Positions 20,111 through 32,200 of a DNA stretch of 64,000 bases are shown piece after piece. The position numbers and the translations under genes are program-made. The DNA is taken from assembly GCA_012931725.1 (NCBI GenBank), contig CM022948.1, forward strand, positions 68,109,622 through 68,173,621, given 5' to 3'. The notes below the pieces were generated by a model. It made no database searches, was not told where the DNA came from, and worked only from the letters and a program-made list of their open reading frames with translations. The DNA is from Litsea cubeba (Eukaryota; Streptophyta; Magnoliopsida; Laurales; Lauraceae). Each line of letters opens with the position of its first letter. Positions within the stretch are counted from its first letter, which is position 1.

Positions 20111-20351
20111 GTCCATTCTCCCACACCCTCCTCCCTTAATTGAAGCAACCATTTCTTCACGATGAAATTTTAAGGACCATTAGAAAAAAAACATTACGGT
20201 GCCTCAAACCATCGTAGTTACATTGATTTTATCTTGTTCTCCTCATAACATGAAAGCTATGTATTTTTTATAGAATCAGCATTTTGCTTGTAGAAGCACT
20301 GACGTGGCACCCTTTTATGGCCTCCGTGAAGCTTGCTTTAATATATATAAC
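20111..20351. other. Intergenic sequence
   Basis: No gene is seen. It ends in TTGCTTTAATATATATAA, which recurs at the other end of the candidate Helitron (about 22985-23002). Confidence 0.35.
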
Positions 20352-23002
20352 TAGTAGCAACGCCCCGTGCTTAGCCCGAGACAAAAAGTAAGATATTACA
20401 TTTTGAATTTATGAGATATCAAAATTAGTTATAAACATATAAGAATATATTCATGTATAAAAACAATCAACACATCTTCAATCATAAATACAAGTGGTCA
20501 ACATCAACAATAAACTATTACAAAGATAAAGCTAAAAAATCCATTCAACAACAACATAAAAAAATAATAACGGTAATAATTACTAAAGAAGATATAGAAA
20601 AGTGAATTTTGTTAATACATGTAATGTATTCAATTTTTTGTCACCCATTTTCAAGGCCCAATAAAACAAAACCACCCCATTTGGACTTGTTTGTGCAACA
20701 AAAGGATTCTAGTTTATGTAAATTTGTATTTCCTCATGAGAATGTAATTTTGTATTTTCGTAGAAAATCAAAGTCCTCTTTATTAAAAAAAATAATTAAT
20801 TTTTTTCTTCTATGCAAGGAAAATACATTACACCAAACAACATAATATTGTTAACAAAGAAAATCATAAAAATGTGCAATCCTCTTGTTACATAAATGCA
20901 CCATTTTTTATTTTCACATAGGCCAATGGTCATTTCAATCCCTCCGTATAAATTTCTTCTCTACCCTTTCGAAGTAGCACCAATACCATTTTAGAACTGA
21001 TCAAATCACTTTTCAGCTCTAGACTTTTAAAAAAATGTACAAACATCTTAACTTTAAAAGCCATAAATTATGAGACTTTAAAACCACAGGCTAGTGTTAT
21101 TTGATTCCAGTAATAATTTGCCCACCTTGGACCAATGAATATATCTCTTAATTATGAGTCCATGTGGGTCCACGAAAGTGTAATTTATGGTGGGCCAAAC
21201 CTAGGGCCATATGTCTATATAATCAGATCAGAAAAGGATGCCTATAAGATTCAACCAAAAAAACTCCAACCTCAAAATATTTTTATCACAAGCCCATCCA
21301 TGAGGTGGTCTACCAGAAGGTCGGGTCTGATTTTCATTTACATGTGACAATCTTTGAATAGAGTAAAGCTTTATTTGGAAACTAAAAGAAAATGATATTT
21401 TTAATGAAAAACGTATTAGTGTGAATTGTTGAATGGTGGGCCCTAAGTATTAAAATAAAAAGATGACAACCTTGAGAAGTTGGAAGATAGATGGTGTTGA
21501 GAGAGACAATAACAATAACTGTAGCAAAATAGAGAGATTTTAGGGGAAATTAATTGAGAGACATTAGGAGATAAAGGATATGGATAATAGATTTTTATTT
21601 GAGAAAAAATTGTGGCATGTGAGCCCACCGCAACGAAGGCCCGTGCTAAGCCTAGACAAAAAATAAAAATATGTTAAAATTTAATAATTCTTTTGAAATA
21701 TTGTTAAGACAAAATAAATATAAAATAAGTTTTTATTATTATCTTTGAATATTAAAAAAATTCTATGTATGAAAATAAATATAAAATGAAGTAAAATTCT
21801 TGAATTTAAAGGCATCGAGCATTACGACCATCTCATTTATGGATATATATACACATCCAAATCATCTATCCATAAAATAAGTCTTACTATTTTCAAATAA
21901 AATAAAATAAAATGTCCCACCATTTAAGGATCATGTGAGGGGAAGTATATATAGTTAATATACATGCTCACATGGGCTGGTTCTTTGGGCCCTCAAATGC
22001 TAGTCTTTAACAAACTAATCACATGGGCTGGTTCTTTGGGCCCTCAAATGCCTGTCTTTAACAAACTAAAGTTGGATGGTGACCCAATGCCGTGTGTGAA
22101 AGTAAAACCATGTAAAAAAATATACCTATATGCCACCTACCAAGTTGGACTTTTAAACAAAGCCCAATCCAAGAACAAAGAGAAAAAAAAAAGAATAAAA
22201 GAATAAAATATATGTTTACACGAGCTGATCGGGGTTGGGTCTTTGGGCCATTAAGTGCAAGTCTTTAATAAACCAAAGCTTGATGGTGACCCAATGCCGT
22301 GTGAAAGTAAGCCCATGTATAAAAAAATACATAATTGCTACCTACCAAGTTGGACTTTTAAACAAAGCCCAGCCCACTAATACACAAGAAAAAGAATAAA
22401 TAAACCGTATATATCTTTACACGGGCTGAGCTGGGCTGGCTCTTCGGGCCCTCAAGTGATAGTCTTTAATAAAGCAAAGACTGATGGTGAACCAATGCCG
22501 TGTGATGGTAATTGATGAGGAATATTAGGGGGATAAGATATTTTAGGGTAGACTTAGAGGGAGAAATATTAGGAGGATGAGAGATTTTAGGGAAGTATTA
22601 GAGGGAGAGATTTTAGGAAAGTATAATTGCTTGATGAGCGGGAGAGACTTTAGGAGATTGAGAAAGAGACCAAACAATGCCTCACGTGAAAGGCAAAGGC
22701 TGGCCCACAAAACATATTTAACATGGGACCCATTGATGATTGAAGATCTAAGAAAAAGAAAACAAACCGACTGTAAAGATTTGCTTATAATTTGGATAAT
22801 GGCAAGAAATAAGATTAAAATTCAAACGTTCATAAAACTCTCTTATGAGAGAGGTTTTAGGAGAAAAAGAGTAGCCCAAAGTGATGTGGCACCTTAAAAT
22901 AATGTGAGTTTTTTTGTGCATATTTTTCTAAAAGGAGAGACTTTTTAGGGATGAGGTGACACCCCTCGCAGCCCACCTCTACCTTTGCTTTAATATATAT
23001 AA
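20352..23002 (-). mobile_element. Helitron-like element, tentative
   Basis: At the left edge the minus strand reads GCACGGGGCGTTGCTACTAG followed by T: a short GC-rich hairpin-capable stretch ending CTAGT, as at Helitron 3' ends. The right edge carries TATATATTAAAGCAAAGG. The same TATATATTAAAGCAA also follows the left edge, as if another copy lay in tandem. GCAACG...GCCCGTGCTTAGCC near 20354 has a diverged copy near 21629. No Rep/helicase is encoded. The interior is AT-rich with repeats. The boundaries are not proven. Confidence 0.35.
21965..22510. repeat. Imperfect repeats of a 'gggctgg...ccgtgtga' unit
   Basis: A block containing CACATGGGCTGGTTCTTTGG, GCCCTCAAATG and TCTTTAACAAAC occurs at 21967 and 22021. 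Longer variants, each followed by GATGGTGACCCAATGCCGTG, occur near 22215 and 22425 (about 205-bp period). Three to four diverged copies form a local array. Confidence 0.7.
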
Positions 23003-23393
23003 TAATATATATAATGTGCTTGTCATGTTACATAGTTAGAAATAACCATGGGAAGACACAGTAAAAGAAAACAAAGGAAGCTATATGCTAATACAATTCT
23101 AAATGAAATATCAATGAACAATCAACAAAGATATATTAGTAGGGAATAGGAATGTTGTAACGTAATATTAATGCATGGGATCATTATTACCATTGTCACC
23201 CAAGCCCTTCTGGTTGTTGTGCTTCTTGCACTGAAGAAGGCTCTCAATCTCACAAAGGGAGCATCAAACTCCTGATCTTCAGCTTTCTCGCTCATGTGAG
23301 AAAGAGAAGAAGAAGAAAGGATCACAAGCCAAACATCAACGACATACCTTGATATCGCGAGGTATCTTAACATCCCGTGATATTGAGAGAAAG

Positions 23394-24008
23394 TTAGCAG
23401 TTGACCAAATAAGTCTTCAAATGTAATTGGTGTATCACGATCACGATTGACGTATGAACAGAGTCATATTCAGGGCCCAACCCATTCAAAATTTGGTTAC
23501 AAAGATCATACTCAGTAACCGGTTGGGAAATGGCCTCAAGGGCATCCGCAATGCCCTTCATCTTGTCAAGATAGTTAGTTACGGACATACCTCCCTTTTT
23601 GAGATTCTGAAATTGTTGCTTTAGTTGCAACACTCGGGATCGAGATTGGATCAGATGTAACTTCTCCAAACGTTGCCAAACCTCTCGAGTAGATTGAAGC
23701 CCAACAACCCTCTGAAGAATTTGGGGTGTGAGAGTGGCATTGATCCATAATAAGACAAGTGAATCTTGTTCGACCCACAGATCATATGCGGGGTTAATTT
23801 TGGACGTGATCATGTTATCTTTATCACGGAGAAATTGTTCAGGGCACAAAGCAGAACCATCCACATATTTTAGTAATTTGTTTGTGCGAAGAATCGGCAG
23901 AAACTGACTCTTCCATAAGAGATAGGTATCTCTGTCCAGTTTGATAGAAATAAGACTTGCAATATTTGATATTGAAATGGTACTTGACGAAGAACCCAAG
24001 CCAGCCAT
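23394..24008 (-). pseudogene. Copia-type Gag, C-terminally truncated
   Basis: From ATG 24008 (MAGLGSSSSTISISNIASL) the frame encodes a Copia Gag of the UBN2 / Retrotran_gag_2 type: KLDRDTYLLWKSQFLPILRT, then CPEQFL, WxxQDSLVLLWINATLTPQI, WQRLEKLHLIQSRSRVLQLK, MSVTNYLDKMKGIADAL and LNGLGPEYDS. About 204 codons are open before similarity ends near 23400. No zinc knuckle, protease, integrase or reverse transcriptase follows. It lies directly downstream of an LTR and primer-binding site, so this is the 5' end of a Copia element whose remainder is lost. Confidence 0.8.
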
Positions 24009-24140
24009 TGGAATAAAAAAAAAAAATTTGGAAGAGAGATATAGCAATATGAGAAGATGGTAACCAGGTGGCAGAGAAATTCAAACTAGCGACTTGGCAG
24101 AGAAATTCAAAGCGTGCAAAAAAAAGTCACAGAGAAAGGA

Positions 24141-24160
24141 CCGAAGTGGCTCTGATATCA
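24141..24160 (-). promoter_or_regulatory. Copia primer-binding site (one base off consensus)
   Basis: The minus strand reads TGATATCAGAGCCACTTCGG directly after the LTR end. Consensus TGGTATCAGAGC (initiator tRNA-Met) has one G to A change here. Confidence 0.7.
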
Positions 24161-24374
24161 TGTAGAAATTATTGACTTGCAAGCTTATCTTAGCCTTTGC
24201 ATTATGATGTATAAATAAAATTTACAAGAGATTGTTACAGAGAGAGATATCTCAGTTACATTTGAATTCAAAAGATTCATATCTATTAAGGATTGGGAAG
24301 ATTTAAACTTGTACACAGCCAGATAAGTAAGTCAATCTTATCCCTTAGATTGGACTGGGTCAGGTCTGTTAACA
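24161..24374 (-). repeat. Copia 5' LTR (about 214 bp)
   Basis: On the minus strand it begins TGTTAACAGACC and ends AATTTCTACA next to the primer-binding site. A TATTTATACATC box sits mid-way (about 24210). The outer border is inferred from TG...CA ends. The 3' LTR is missing, so no target duplication can be checked. Confidence 0.55.
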
Positions 24375-25024
24375 ATATTGAGAGACATGGGCAAAAAGGG
24401 CAAAAAACAGAGATAGAAAATTGGTGGGACACTCTAAACGTGCCTATGAAATATCTAGGCACTTCGCCTCCTTTCAAGCTTAAAATTTTTTTTTCTTTTA
24501 AAAGTCCCGTTTAAATATGAAAATTTCACATACGTAAATTTCTTATATATAAGTCCCAATTTTATATCTTGACTTAAAAAATCAATTCAATGACTCTAAA
24601 AAAACACTCAAGAGGTGCCTGCCTAGGAATGGAGAGGAAGAGCCCAAGAGCCACTTGAAGTGGTGCCTTTTTTTTGTTTTGGGTGCATTTGCTGCTTTTA
24701 TTTTCTTCTATTTTTGTACGGGTGCATACGGAATAAAGATTAAATAAATGTAATTTTTTTTTTACTATAAGAGGGTGCTCAATTTTTGAGTTTTACTAAT
24801 CCTTTCGGATCCAAAAAGAAGCCACATAAACTCCCTTATAGTTCTAATGTGTTAGTGTAGTTTTGAACCGACAATCTCCGGGTGCAAATTAGTTAGCTAC
24901 CCTTTTAACTTAAGCTAAATGGACTTAGACAAAACAAAGTCAAATCTCTTTTACTAAATCACCCGAGCGAATAATCCAACGGCTCAGGCTCAATATCCAA
25001 CGGTCAGGATCCGTTCTATGTGGA
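24375..25024. other. Intergenic sequence upstream of the RNA-binding-protein gene
   Basis: No gene is seen. AT-rich, with T-runs. The last ~100 bp (CCAACGG repeated near 24977 and 24998) are probably promoter. Confidence 0.4.
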
Positions 25025-25065
25025 TATAAATAGCACCTGTCTTTCGATCCAAAACCCTTATAAAA
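25025..25065 (+). promoter_or_regulatory. TATA-box region, probable promoter of the GR-RBP gene
   Basis: TATAAATA at 25025 and TATAAAA at 25059 precede a leader-like CT-rich stretch with the telo-box-like motif AAACCCTAG (about 25144), common in 5' leaders of plant RNA-processing and translation genes. Linking it to the coding start 4.2 kb downstream assumes a large 5' UTR intron. Confidence 0.4.
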
Positions 25066-26507
25066 GCTAACGACCCTCGTTTCTCAAGGAGGGTTCTAGG
25101 CTTCGAAAGGGAAGCTTCTCTGGTGCGTCGTTCTCCAATCTCTAAACCCTAGCTTTCATTTCTACTTCTAATTTTGCTTCTTTAGCTCTCAGATTCTCGT
25201 AACGACATTGTTAGTAGCTCGGAATGAAAATCTCATGTTTGAAAATGATTTCCATTTCTAGGGTTTCGATTTACTGTGATTTTCATCGAAGTTCTTGTTT
25301 GGGTCCTTCCTCTAGATTCTGTCTTTTAGCTCCGAGAGAAGATCTCATGGTTTTAGGGGAATGATTCCGTTTCTAGGGTTAGATTTATGATGCCCTAGTT
25401 CTGATTTGTTCATATAGATTAGGTCTTCTTTGAAGCGCTCATGTATTGATGGGGAATGGCTTCCGTTTTGAGGGAGAGGTCTACTTTGTTTTGAGTAAAT
25501 TATTTCTTGTTGCAGACTTGCAGGGTTAGTTTTTAATATGATACTGTGGTTTATGTTCATGCTTTTGCGCATTTTGGAAACTCTGTCCCAGTGATTTTCT
25601 ATTCATTTTGTAGATTATAATGCTTTTCTTTTGCATTACCCATGTGTTTCCTGTCTCACATGCTTGAGTGGCCCTGATTTCCTGCTTTCCATGTTCGGGC
25701 TGACATTTTTTTTTTTTTTTTGTTTGTTTGTTTGTTTGTGGTGGTGTATATTATGGCTATTGCTGCTGCTGTTGTTCTTATGCCTAAGTTTTTTCCTATG
25801 CTGCTGAGCGTGATGCTTTCCACCACAAGGATATTTGTTGAGTTCTTAGAGCTTCACTACATACCATTACTGTGGCAGTTCCTGACCGAGCCTGCTAAGT
25901 CAATTTGAACCCATCCATTTAATTCGGGCTTCGGGTTGACGTTTCTGAACTGATTAATGAATGAGTTAGTTTTGGTCGAGTACATTCTTGCTACTGCCAA
26001 CCCAAACTGAACCTTACCCAAGCTGACTAATTGTAGTATGACCTGCCAACCCAACCTGAACATGACTGGCTAATTAAGGGCTCCATTGGGATTTTCAAGA
26101 TGATTAATAAATGAGTCAGGTTTGAGTTGAGCAAACCTATATATGTTGCCCTCAGTGCTGAACCCGACTCCATTCGACTCAATGCCATTGCCACTTCTAC
26201 ATACTAGTAAAGCCTTCTTTTGAAGTGCTTAGTGGACTGACCAGACAAAGATGGCCCTTTAAGCCAATGATTTGCAAATACATAGCAGAAGAGGGAAAAA
26301 GAGGCATATATGGCATACTCTGTAGAGAACACCAATGATTTGAATGACTTTCCTTTTATCTTGGAGATTAATGCACCATGGGTTCCTCCCTTGGTGTGGC
26401 CTTTTTTTTATCTCCAATTTGTTGGGAAGTGAACTAAATCGGCCTTCATGTACTTGATCCCTAGGCTTCTCCCACAATGGGAGTGTGCCTTATAGTTGCA
26501 CTGTGTG

Positions 26508-26768
26508 TTGGTTTGGCCCATTATGTCAGTGCTCTGGAACACACAAAAAAACTGGGACCCACTAATTCAGGCGTTAGCCCAGACATTGCATGCCTTTGCC
26601 CAATGATCATTTAATTCCCATTTGTACTGTTGTGCTACATGTTAGATTGGCCCATTAGACCATTGCTATAGAGCACAAGAAGATGGCCCAACTATTTGAG
26701 GTGTTAGCCTAGACCCTGCATGCCTTTGCCCTAGGATCATATGTAATTCACATTTGTATTGGTACTTC
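26508..26768. repeat. Imperfect 134-bp tandem duplication
   Basis: TTGGCCCATTA at about 26513 recurs at 26647, and similarity runs through GCGTTAGCCCAGAC / GTGTTAGCCTAGAC and GCATGCCTTTGCCC. The copies are about 75-80% identical by eye. Confidence 0.65.
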
Positions 26769-27684
26769 CTAGTCTAGATTTTTCCATGTTCCACATTTAT
26801 TTTTAGGGAAAATCTTGAAAAGTCATTAAGTTTAGGCCCAATATCAGTGAAGTGATTGTTAAATGGCTAATATAAAAAAGCAATGTTTTAAGATCAATTT
26901 CAATCAAGTCCTCTTGTGGACTCGCAGATGGCAATTGTAGACTGTGAAATGACTCCTTTGCCAGTGGAAATTATCAAATATCTTAACTGTGTATTAAGGC
27001 ACATCTTTAACTTTCCCTTCACATCTTTTAGTCACTTTCCTCGTTCTCCCCGCAAATGATGGCGAGGATGATGATGCTTTCCTAACCGTTTCAGGTAGCC
27101 AACCTCTTCTTTAAAGAGTCTTTTCCCCTTTAATATATATAAAGATCCTAGTTATAACCTTAGATCTGATATATAATTTGTATCAGATTCCAGGGAAATA
27201 GGTTTGTATCTATTATAACGAATCCAATTTACATGAAAATGTTAGTACTCAAGTACCAATCCCCTTATGATTCAATACTTATATTGAATCCCACAGTTCA
27301 GGCGATTCGTTAAGATGGAAAGGGCAACAGGCAAGTGGCTTTTTTGGTCAGTTTTTGGCTCTTTTTTTTCTCTCTCTTCTTTTAAGAGGTTATCTAGTGA
27401 TTAATGGAATCTCTTAAGATAAGAATTTGTAGGACTTTGAGGAGGTTTCAGAGGGAAATAAGTGATGGATTAGCTGTTGGAGCGTTATGCTGTAGAATAT
27501 GTTTCACCCCATGTTCTTTATTTGTTTCTCACGAATTACTTTTAACTCTGGGAAACACTTCTAGTCATGTAGCATTGATGTTTTGGATTTATTTATTTTT
27601 GATATCCAGGGCCCCCAAAAAAAAAACAACTATTTACACATACCATATATGATATATATTGAGACATGCCACTGATGTTCTTCA

Positions 27685-28491
27685 CTAAGAAGCACGGACA
27701 CGGGACACGGACACGACACGACACGGACACGCCGACACGGCATTTTTCAAAAAAGTAGGACACGGACACGTTAGGGACACGTTAATAATTAATAATAATA
27801 ATAATATATCTAATCATATACTAAAAGATACTATCATTTTAACTTTGCAATCAATTTAGCAATCAAATAAGTTATGACCTTTTACAAACAGCCCCCTTTT
27901 CATTTCATTTTTTACTCTAATTTTATTATTTTAACTTTGTAATCAATTTAGCAATCATATAAGTTATAACCTTTTACAAACAGCCCCCTTTTCTTTTTAT
28001 TTTTTACTCTAATTTTATTATTTTAACTTTGTAATCAATTTAGAAAACAAATAAGTTATGACCTTTTACAAACAGCCCCCTTTTCTTTTCATTTTTTACT
28101 CTAATTTTATTATTTTAACTTTGTAATCAATGTAGCAATCAAATAAGTTATGACCTTTTGCAATCAGCCCCCTTTTCTTTTCATTTTTTACTCTAATTTT
28201 ATTATTTTCACTTTGTAATCAATTTAGCAAACAAATAAATTATGACCTTTTATAAAAAGCCCCCTTTTCTTTTCATTTTTTACTCTATTTTTAATATTTT
28301 TTTCTAATTAAAAGAGGCCAGCGTGTCCCCAGCGTGTCCCCTGCGTGTCCCAGCGTGTCCGAAATATTAAAAATAAAAAAAATAATCAGGACACTCTTTT
28401 GGGCGTGTCCGACACGTGTCGGAGCGTGTCCGTGTCCGACACGTGTCGGACACCGACACTCTGGCCCCGGAGAAGTGTCCGTGCTTCCTAG
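27685..28491. mobile_element. hAT-type non-autonomous element (807 bp) with internal tandem repeat
   Basis: Ends CTAAGAAGCACGGACAC and GTGTCCGTGCTTCCTAG form terminal inverted repeats. They are flanked by a perfect 8-bp target duplication GTTCTTCA (27677-27684 and 28492-28499), the hAT signature. Subterminal zones are packed with ACGGACACG / CGTGTCCG motifs, likely transposase-binding sites. The core holds five copies of a 92-bp tandem repeat. Confidence 0.85.
27839..28298. repeat. 92-bp tandem repeat, five copies
   Basis: Copies start at 27839, 27931, 28023, 28115 and 28207 (TTAACTTTGTAATCAATTTA, then a segment ending CCCCCTTTTCTTTTCAT). Spacing is exactly 92 bp and the copies are about 90% identical. 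Confidence 0.9.
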
Positions 28492-29257
28492 GTTCTTCAT
28501 ATGATTACCATATATTGATACTGCGATGGATGGAAGATGAATGGCCCCAAGTTTTTTTTTTAATTTTTTTCCTAGACAAATGAAAATATCCTACTAGAAA
28601 TTGAACTTAAAAAAATGTTTCTGGCCCCTCTCTAGACATCCTTACTAGTTCAACCTGTGCTTTTTTCCGTCTATGATACTTGTAGGTATTGGATTGACTG
28701 GTGATAAGATCTAATAAATGTTTTTAAATTTTGAACTGTTGTGAGAAATTCATTGCTAACAGTGCATTTCATGTTGCTGAAAATTTTCTTCTTCACCTTT
28801 TCAGCTACTGAATGCCTTTTATAGTGTGCTATGATGCCTTTTATAGCGTGTTATGATTATATTTTATACTCTCTTATTCTGTTTCAACAATGCGCTAAGA
28901 AGAGTCATGCGGGTTTCTTGACTTTGACAACTTGATGCTGATTTTTATCTTTCTTTATAATCTATACTTAATATTATGCTACAGTTCAGGCCTCCTTGCG
29001 TGAAGTTTAATTGGTAGCATTTGTATGCATTGGGATCAATTTTACCTTTTGGGTTTTTTGTGATTTTATCAAGTTAGGGCCTAGTCAGTTCCCACTTCAT
29101 TTTTTTTTTTCTGGTCAATTTCTTGCAATGTGAGTATATCATGTGTGGTTCATGATATATGGTTGTCTCTTGCCCTTTATCACATTTGGTTGGATCTCAG
29201 CAGAGAAAATTTAACAGTTTTTTTTCATTTTCATATGCTGTGTGTAGGTTTTGAACA

Positions 29258-32200
29258 ATGGCTTTTACCAGTAAAATTGGTAATCTACTTAAGCAAACTG
29301 TAAACAAGCACATTAAAACAGAACTGTCTGCTTCAAACCCGTCACTATTCCAAGCAATACGGTGCATGTCTTCTTCCAAAATCTTTCTTGGAGGTATGTT
29401 TCTTGTTTCCTGTCAACTGCAATATCACATTTTCATGTCTTTAGCACATGTTCTGATTCCTTTGAGATCCCTCTCTCAGGGCTTTCATATAGCACTGATG
29501 ATACCAGTTTGAGAGAAGCATGTTCCAGCTATGGAGAGGTCATTGAAGGTATGCATTAACCTCTTTATGTCCTCAATTTCGTCATGACTTCTGGTATGCA
29601 AACATCAGTGGATGATCTTCTCATGCAGCAAAAGTTATCTTGGATCTTGACACGGGCAGATCTAGGGGCTTTGGCTTTGTTACTTTCACATCTGGCGAGG
29701 AGGCTTCAGCTGCTATCTCTGCACTGGATGGAAAGGTTTGATGCTTAAACTTCTAAGTTTATCTTTAACTTGACTTTTTTTTTTCAACAACTAATTACAT
29801 TGCAGATGCAAGAGAATATATGACTTGATAAGAGGCTGAGATATCCCTGTTGGCTGTACATAATAATGTCACTAACCTATCCAAATTTGAGGCACAGATA
29901 AAAATGTTACATATTATCCATATTACTTAGTAGGTGTAGCAGGTGGTGCCAAGACATGCTGTGTATGTCAACAATGTTTTCTTAGAAGCGATTGGGGCTA
30001 TATCTTGAGGCCTCACCTTAGGACATAGCTTCCTGAAAAACATCTCATGACTCGACTCTGAGGGCCAACTTGTATTCAAGGTCGACTTCTCACTGTATGA
30101 GGCATATTTGAGATTTATTTCCCAGTTAAAGTGTGCACTTCACTCACTTTCCATATATATCTATATTTCGTGGGATGAGGGGTGCATACTTGATACGCCC
30201 CATCAGCTCCATGCTTTAATTAATCGGAACACCCCACTTCACATCTCAATGTTTAAAAACCCCATCAACTCCATGCTTTGAGCAATTGGAAAACCTTACC
30301 TCACGTTTCAATGTTTTAAAACCATGTATGGATGATTACACGAGATGACATTTATGTTACCAATCAGAAAAAGGAAACTATTTTCACAGCTTATTATTCG
30401 TATAGGATTCTATGCTGCAATTGTTAATCTATGATACCATCATGATGTGTTTTTCCCCCTTCATTCTTATGTGGGTGAATGCTTGAACTTGAATTTTGAT
30501 AAGAATTGCTATGAAAGTGGCTTGTCCATGCTTGGATTATATTTTTCATCTTTTAGGGCTAAAATCCATTTATAATTTGTGATAAGTAGGATCTCCAAAT
30601 GTGTTGGCAAACCAAACATAAACAATTATAATAGCTTATTAGTATACGTATCTATGCTGAGATGACATTTAGGATTAGGTTTGTGTGACAAGTGCCGAAG
30701 CACGTAATGGTCTCCATGGTGGTGGAGACTATTACACACAAGGAGGCACCTCAAAGGGATAGAAACCCATGAATATTATTCCAATAGTTAAAAATCTGAG
30801 ACTAATCTCTCCAATATGCATATAAATAATAAAAGAAACCTTTTTTTAATAGTAAATAAGAAAAGAAACCTTAATGGTTAAGACTCTTAATCAAACTAGG
30901 AAAGTTAACCAAATTATATTCTTACCCTAATTACAACTTATTAAATAGAATTGGAAACTAATAACAATTAATAAAATTAGAAAATATCTAAACTTTCTTT
31001 GCTCCCGCATGTGGACCACGTGTCTCCTTTCAACAGCTCATTGGGGCTGCATCATCTCATTAAGGTGAGCGCTTAGACTTGAATTGTGATGATGAATTTG
31101 CATCAAAGTGGTTTGTCCATACTTGGTTTATATTTTGCATCTTTTAGAAGTAATACTCATTTCCAAATTGTGGTCAGTAGGACCTCCAAACGTGTTGGCA
31201 AACCAAACTTAAATTGTACGAGTTAATAAAATTGGAATGCAAGCATGCTATAGGAAAGAACAATTAATCTACACGCACCTTAAGCAATGTGGTCAGATTA
31301 TAAGGATTTAAATAGCCATAAAATATAGCATCTTCATGTTTTTCCTCATATGAATTGATAATCTGCTCTTAAACACCCCTCTTAATTAGGGAGGGCAACG
31401 GGCTTGGATCGGGTTTAGGCCGGACCCAAAATCAACCTGACTGACATACGTCCCATTTGAACCTGAACTAACCCGTGACAAGTGTATTGTTACTAATACC
31501 AAACCCAACCATGACAGGTACACGTCAAGTCGAGTTTGATTGTCTTTTTTTAAACCTAAAATTAAAATAATTTTATCTATGATATGGAGGGCGGGACTCC
31601 AACCTGGGACTTCCCGCACCTATTGATTGTCTGCTACCAGTTGTGCTACACTAATGTTGTGTTAAACATTTACAAAAGGCATACAAATTATATAATTGGG
31701 GTGAGGCAGGGCAGGTCAAGTGCACCCAAAATCTGAAACTGCCGCGAATCCGACTCCGGTCAAAGTCTACAAGCCCATACCTGCCTCAAGCTCAATAGAT
31801 CCACTACTGAACCCGCCCCTAATAGGAGGCAGGGTGCCTGCTTTAGCTTGACCCATTACCATCCCTACTCTTGATCCGTTAGAAACTCCTAAAACAAATC
31901 TCAAATGTGGTCCTTTTTTTTTTTTTTTGTTGCATTGGAGATTCAAATGCGCACGCACACTCCTAAAACAAACTTAAATATAGTCCTTTGTTGCTTGTTA
32001 TCTCAGACATTACAGATCAACATATGATACCTGGATTCTTGTACAAGCCCTGCAAATCCTTATTGGACATATCCTACTTACCAAGTCCATTATTTCATAT
32101 TAGTTAGTTCTTTTAATTCGTTTACTTTTCAACATAAAAAGTTAAAAAGGATCAGAAACAATGATAATTTCATTAATTCAAAAGTAATTTAAAGAAAATA

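Larger units (their letters stand above)
25090..29247 (+). other. Probable 5' leader and leader intron of the GR-RBP gene
   Basis: There is no coding gene in this 4.2 kb. CT-rich leader sequence (25090-25560) is followed by AT-rich DNA that ends in a good acceptor (TGTGTGTAG at 29239-29247), 10 bp before the coding ATG. The donor is not determined. Inside are an imperfect 134-bp tandem duplication and an 807-bp hAT-type element, listed separately. Confidence 0.35.
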
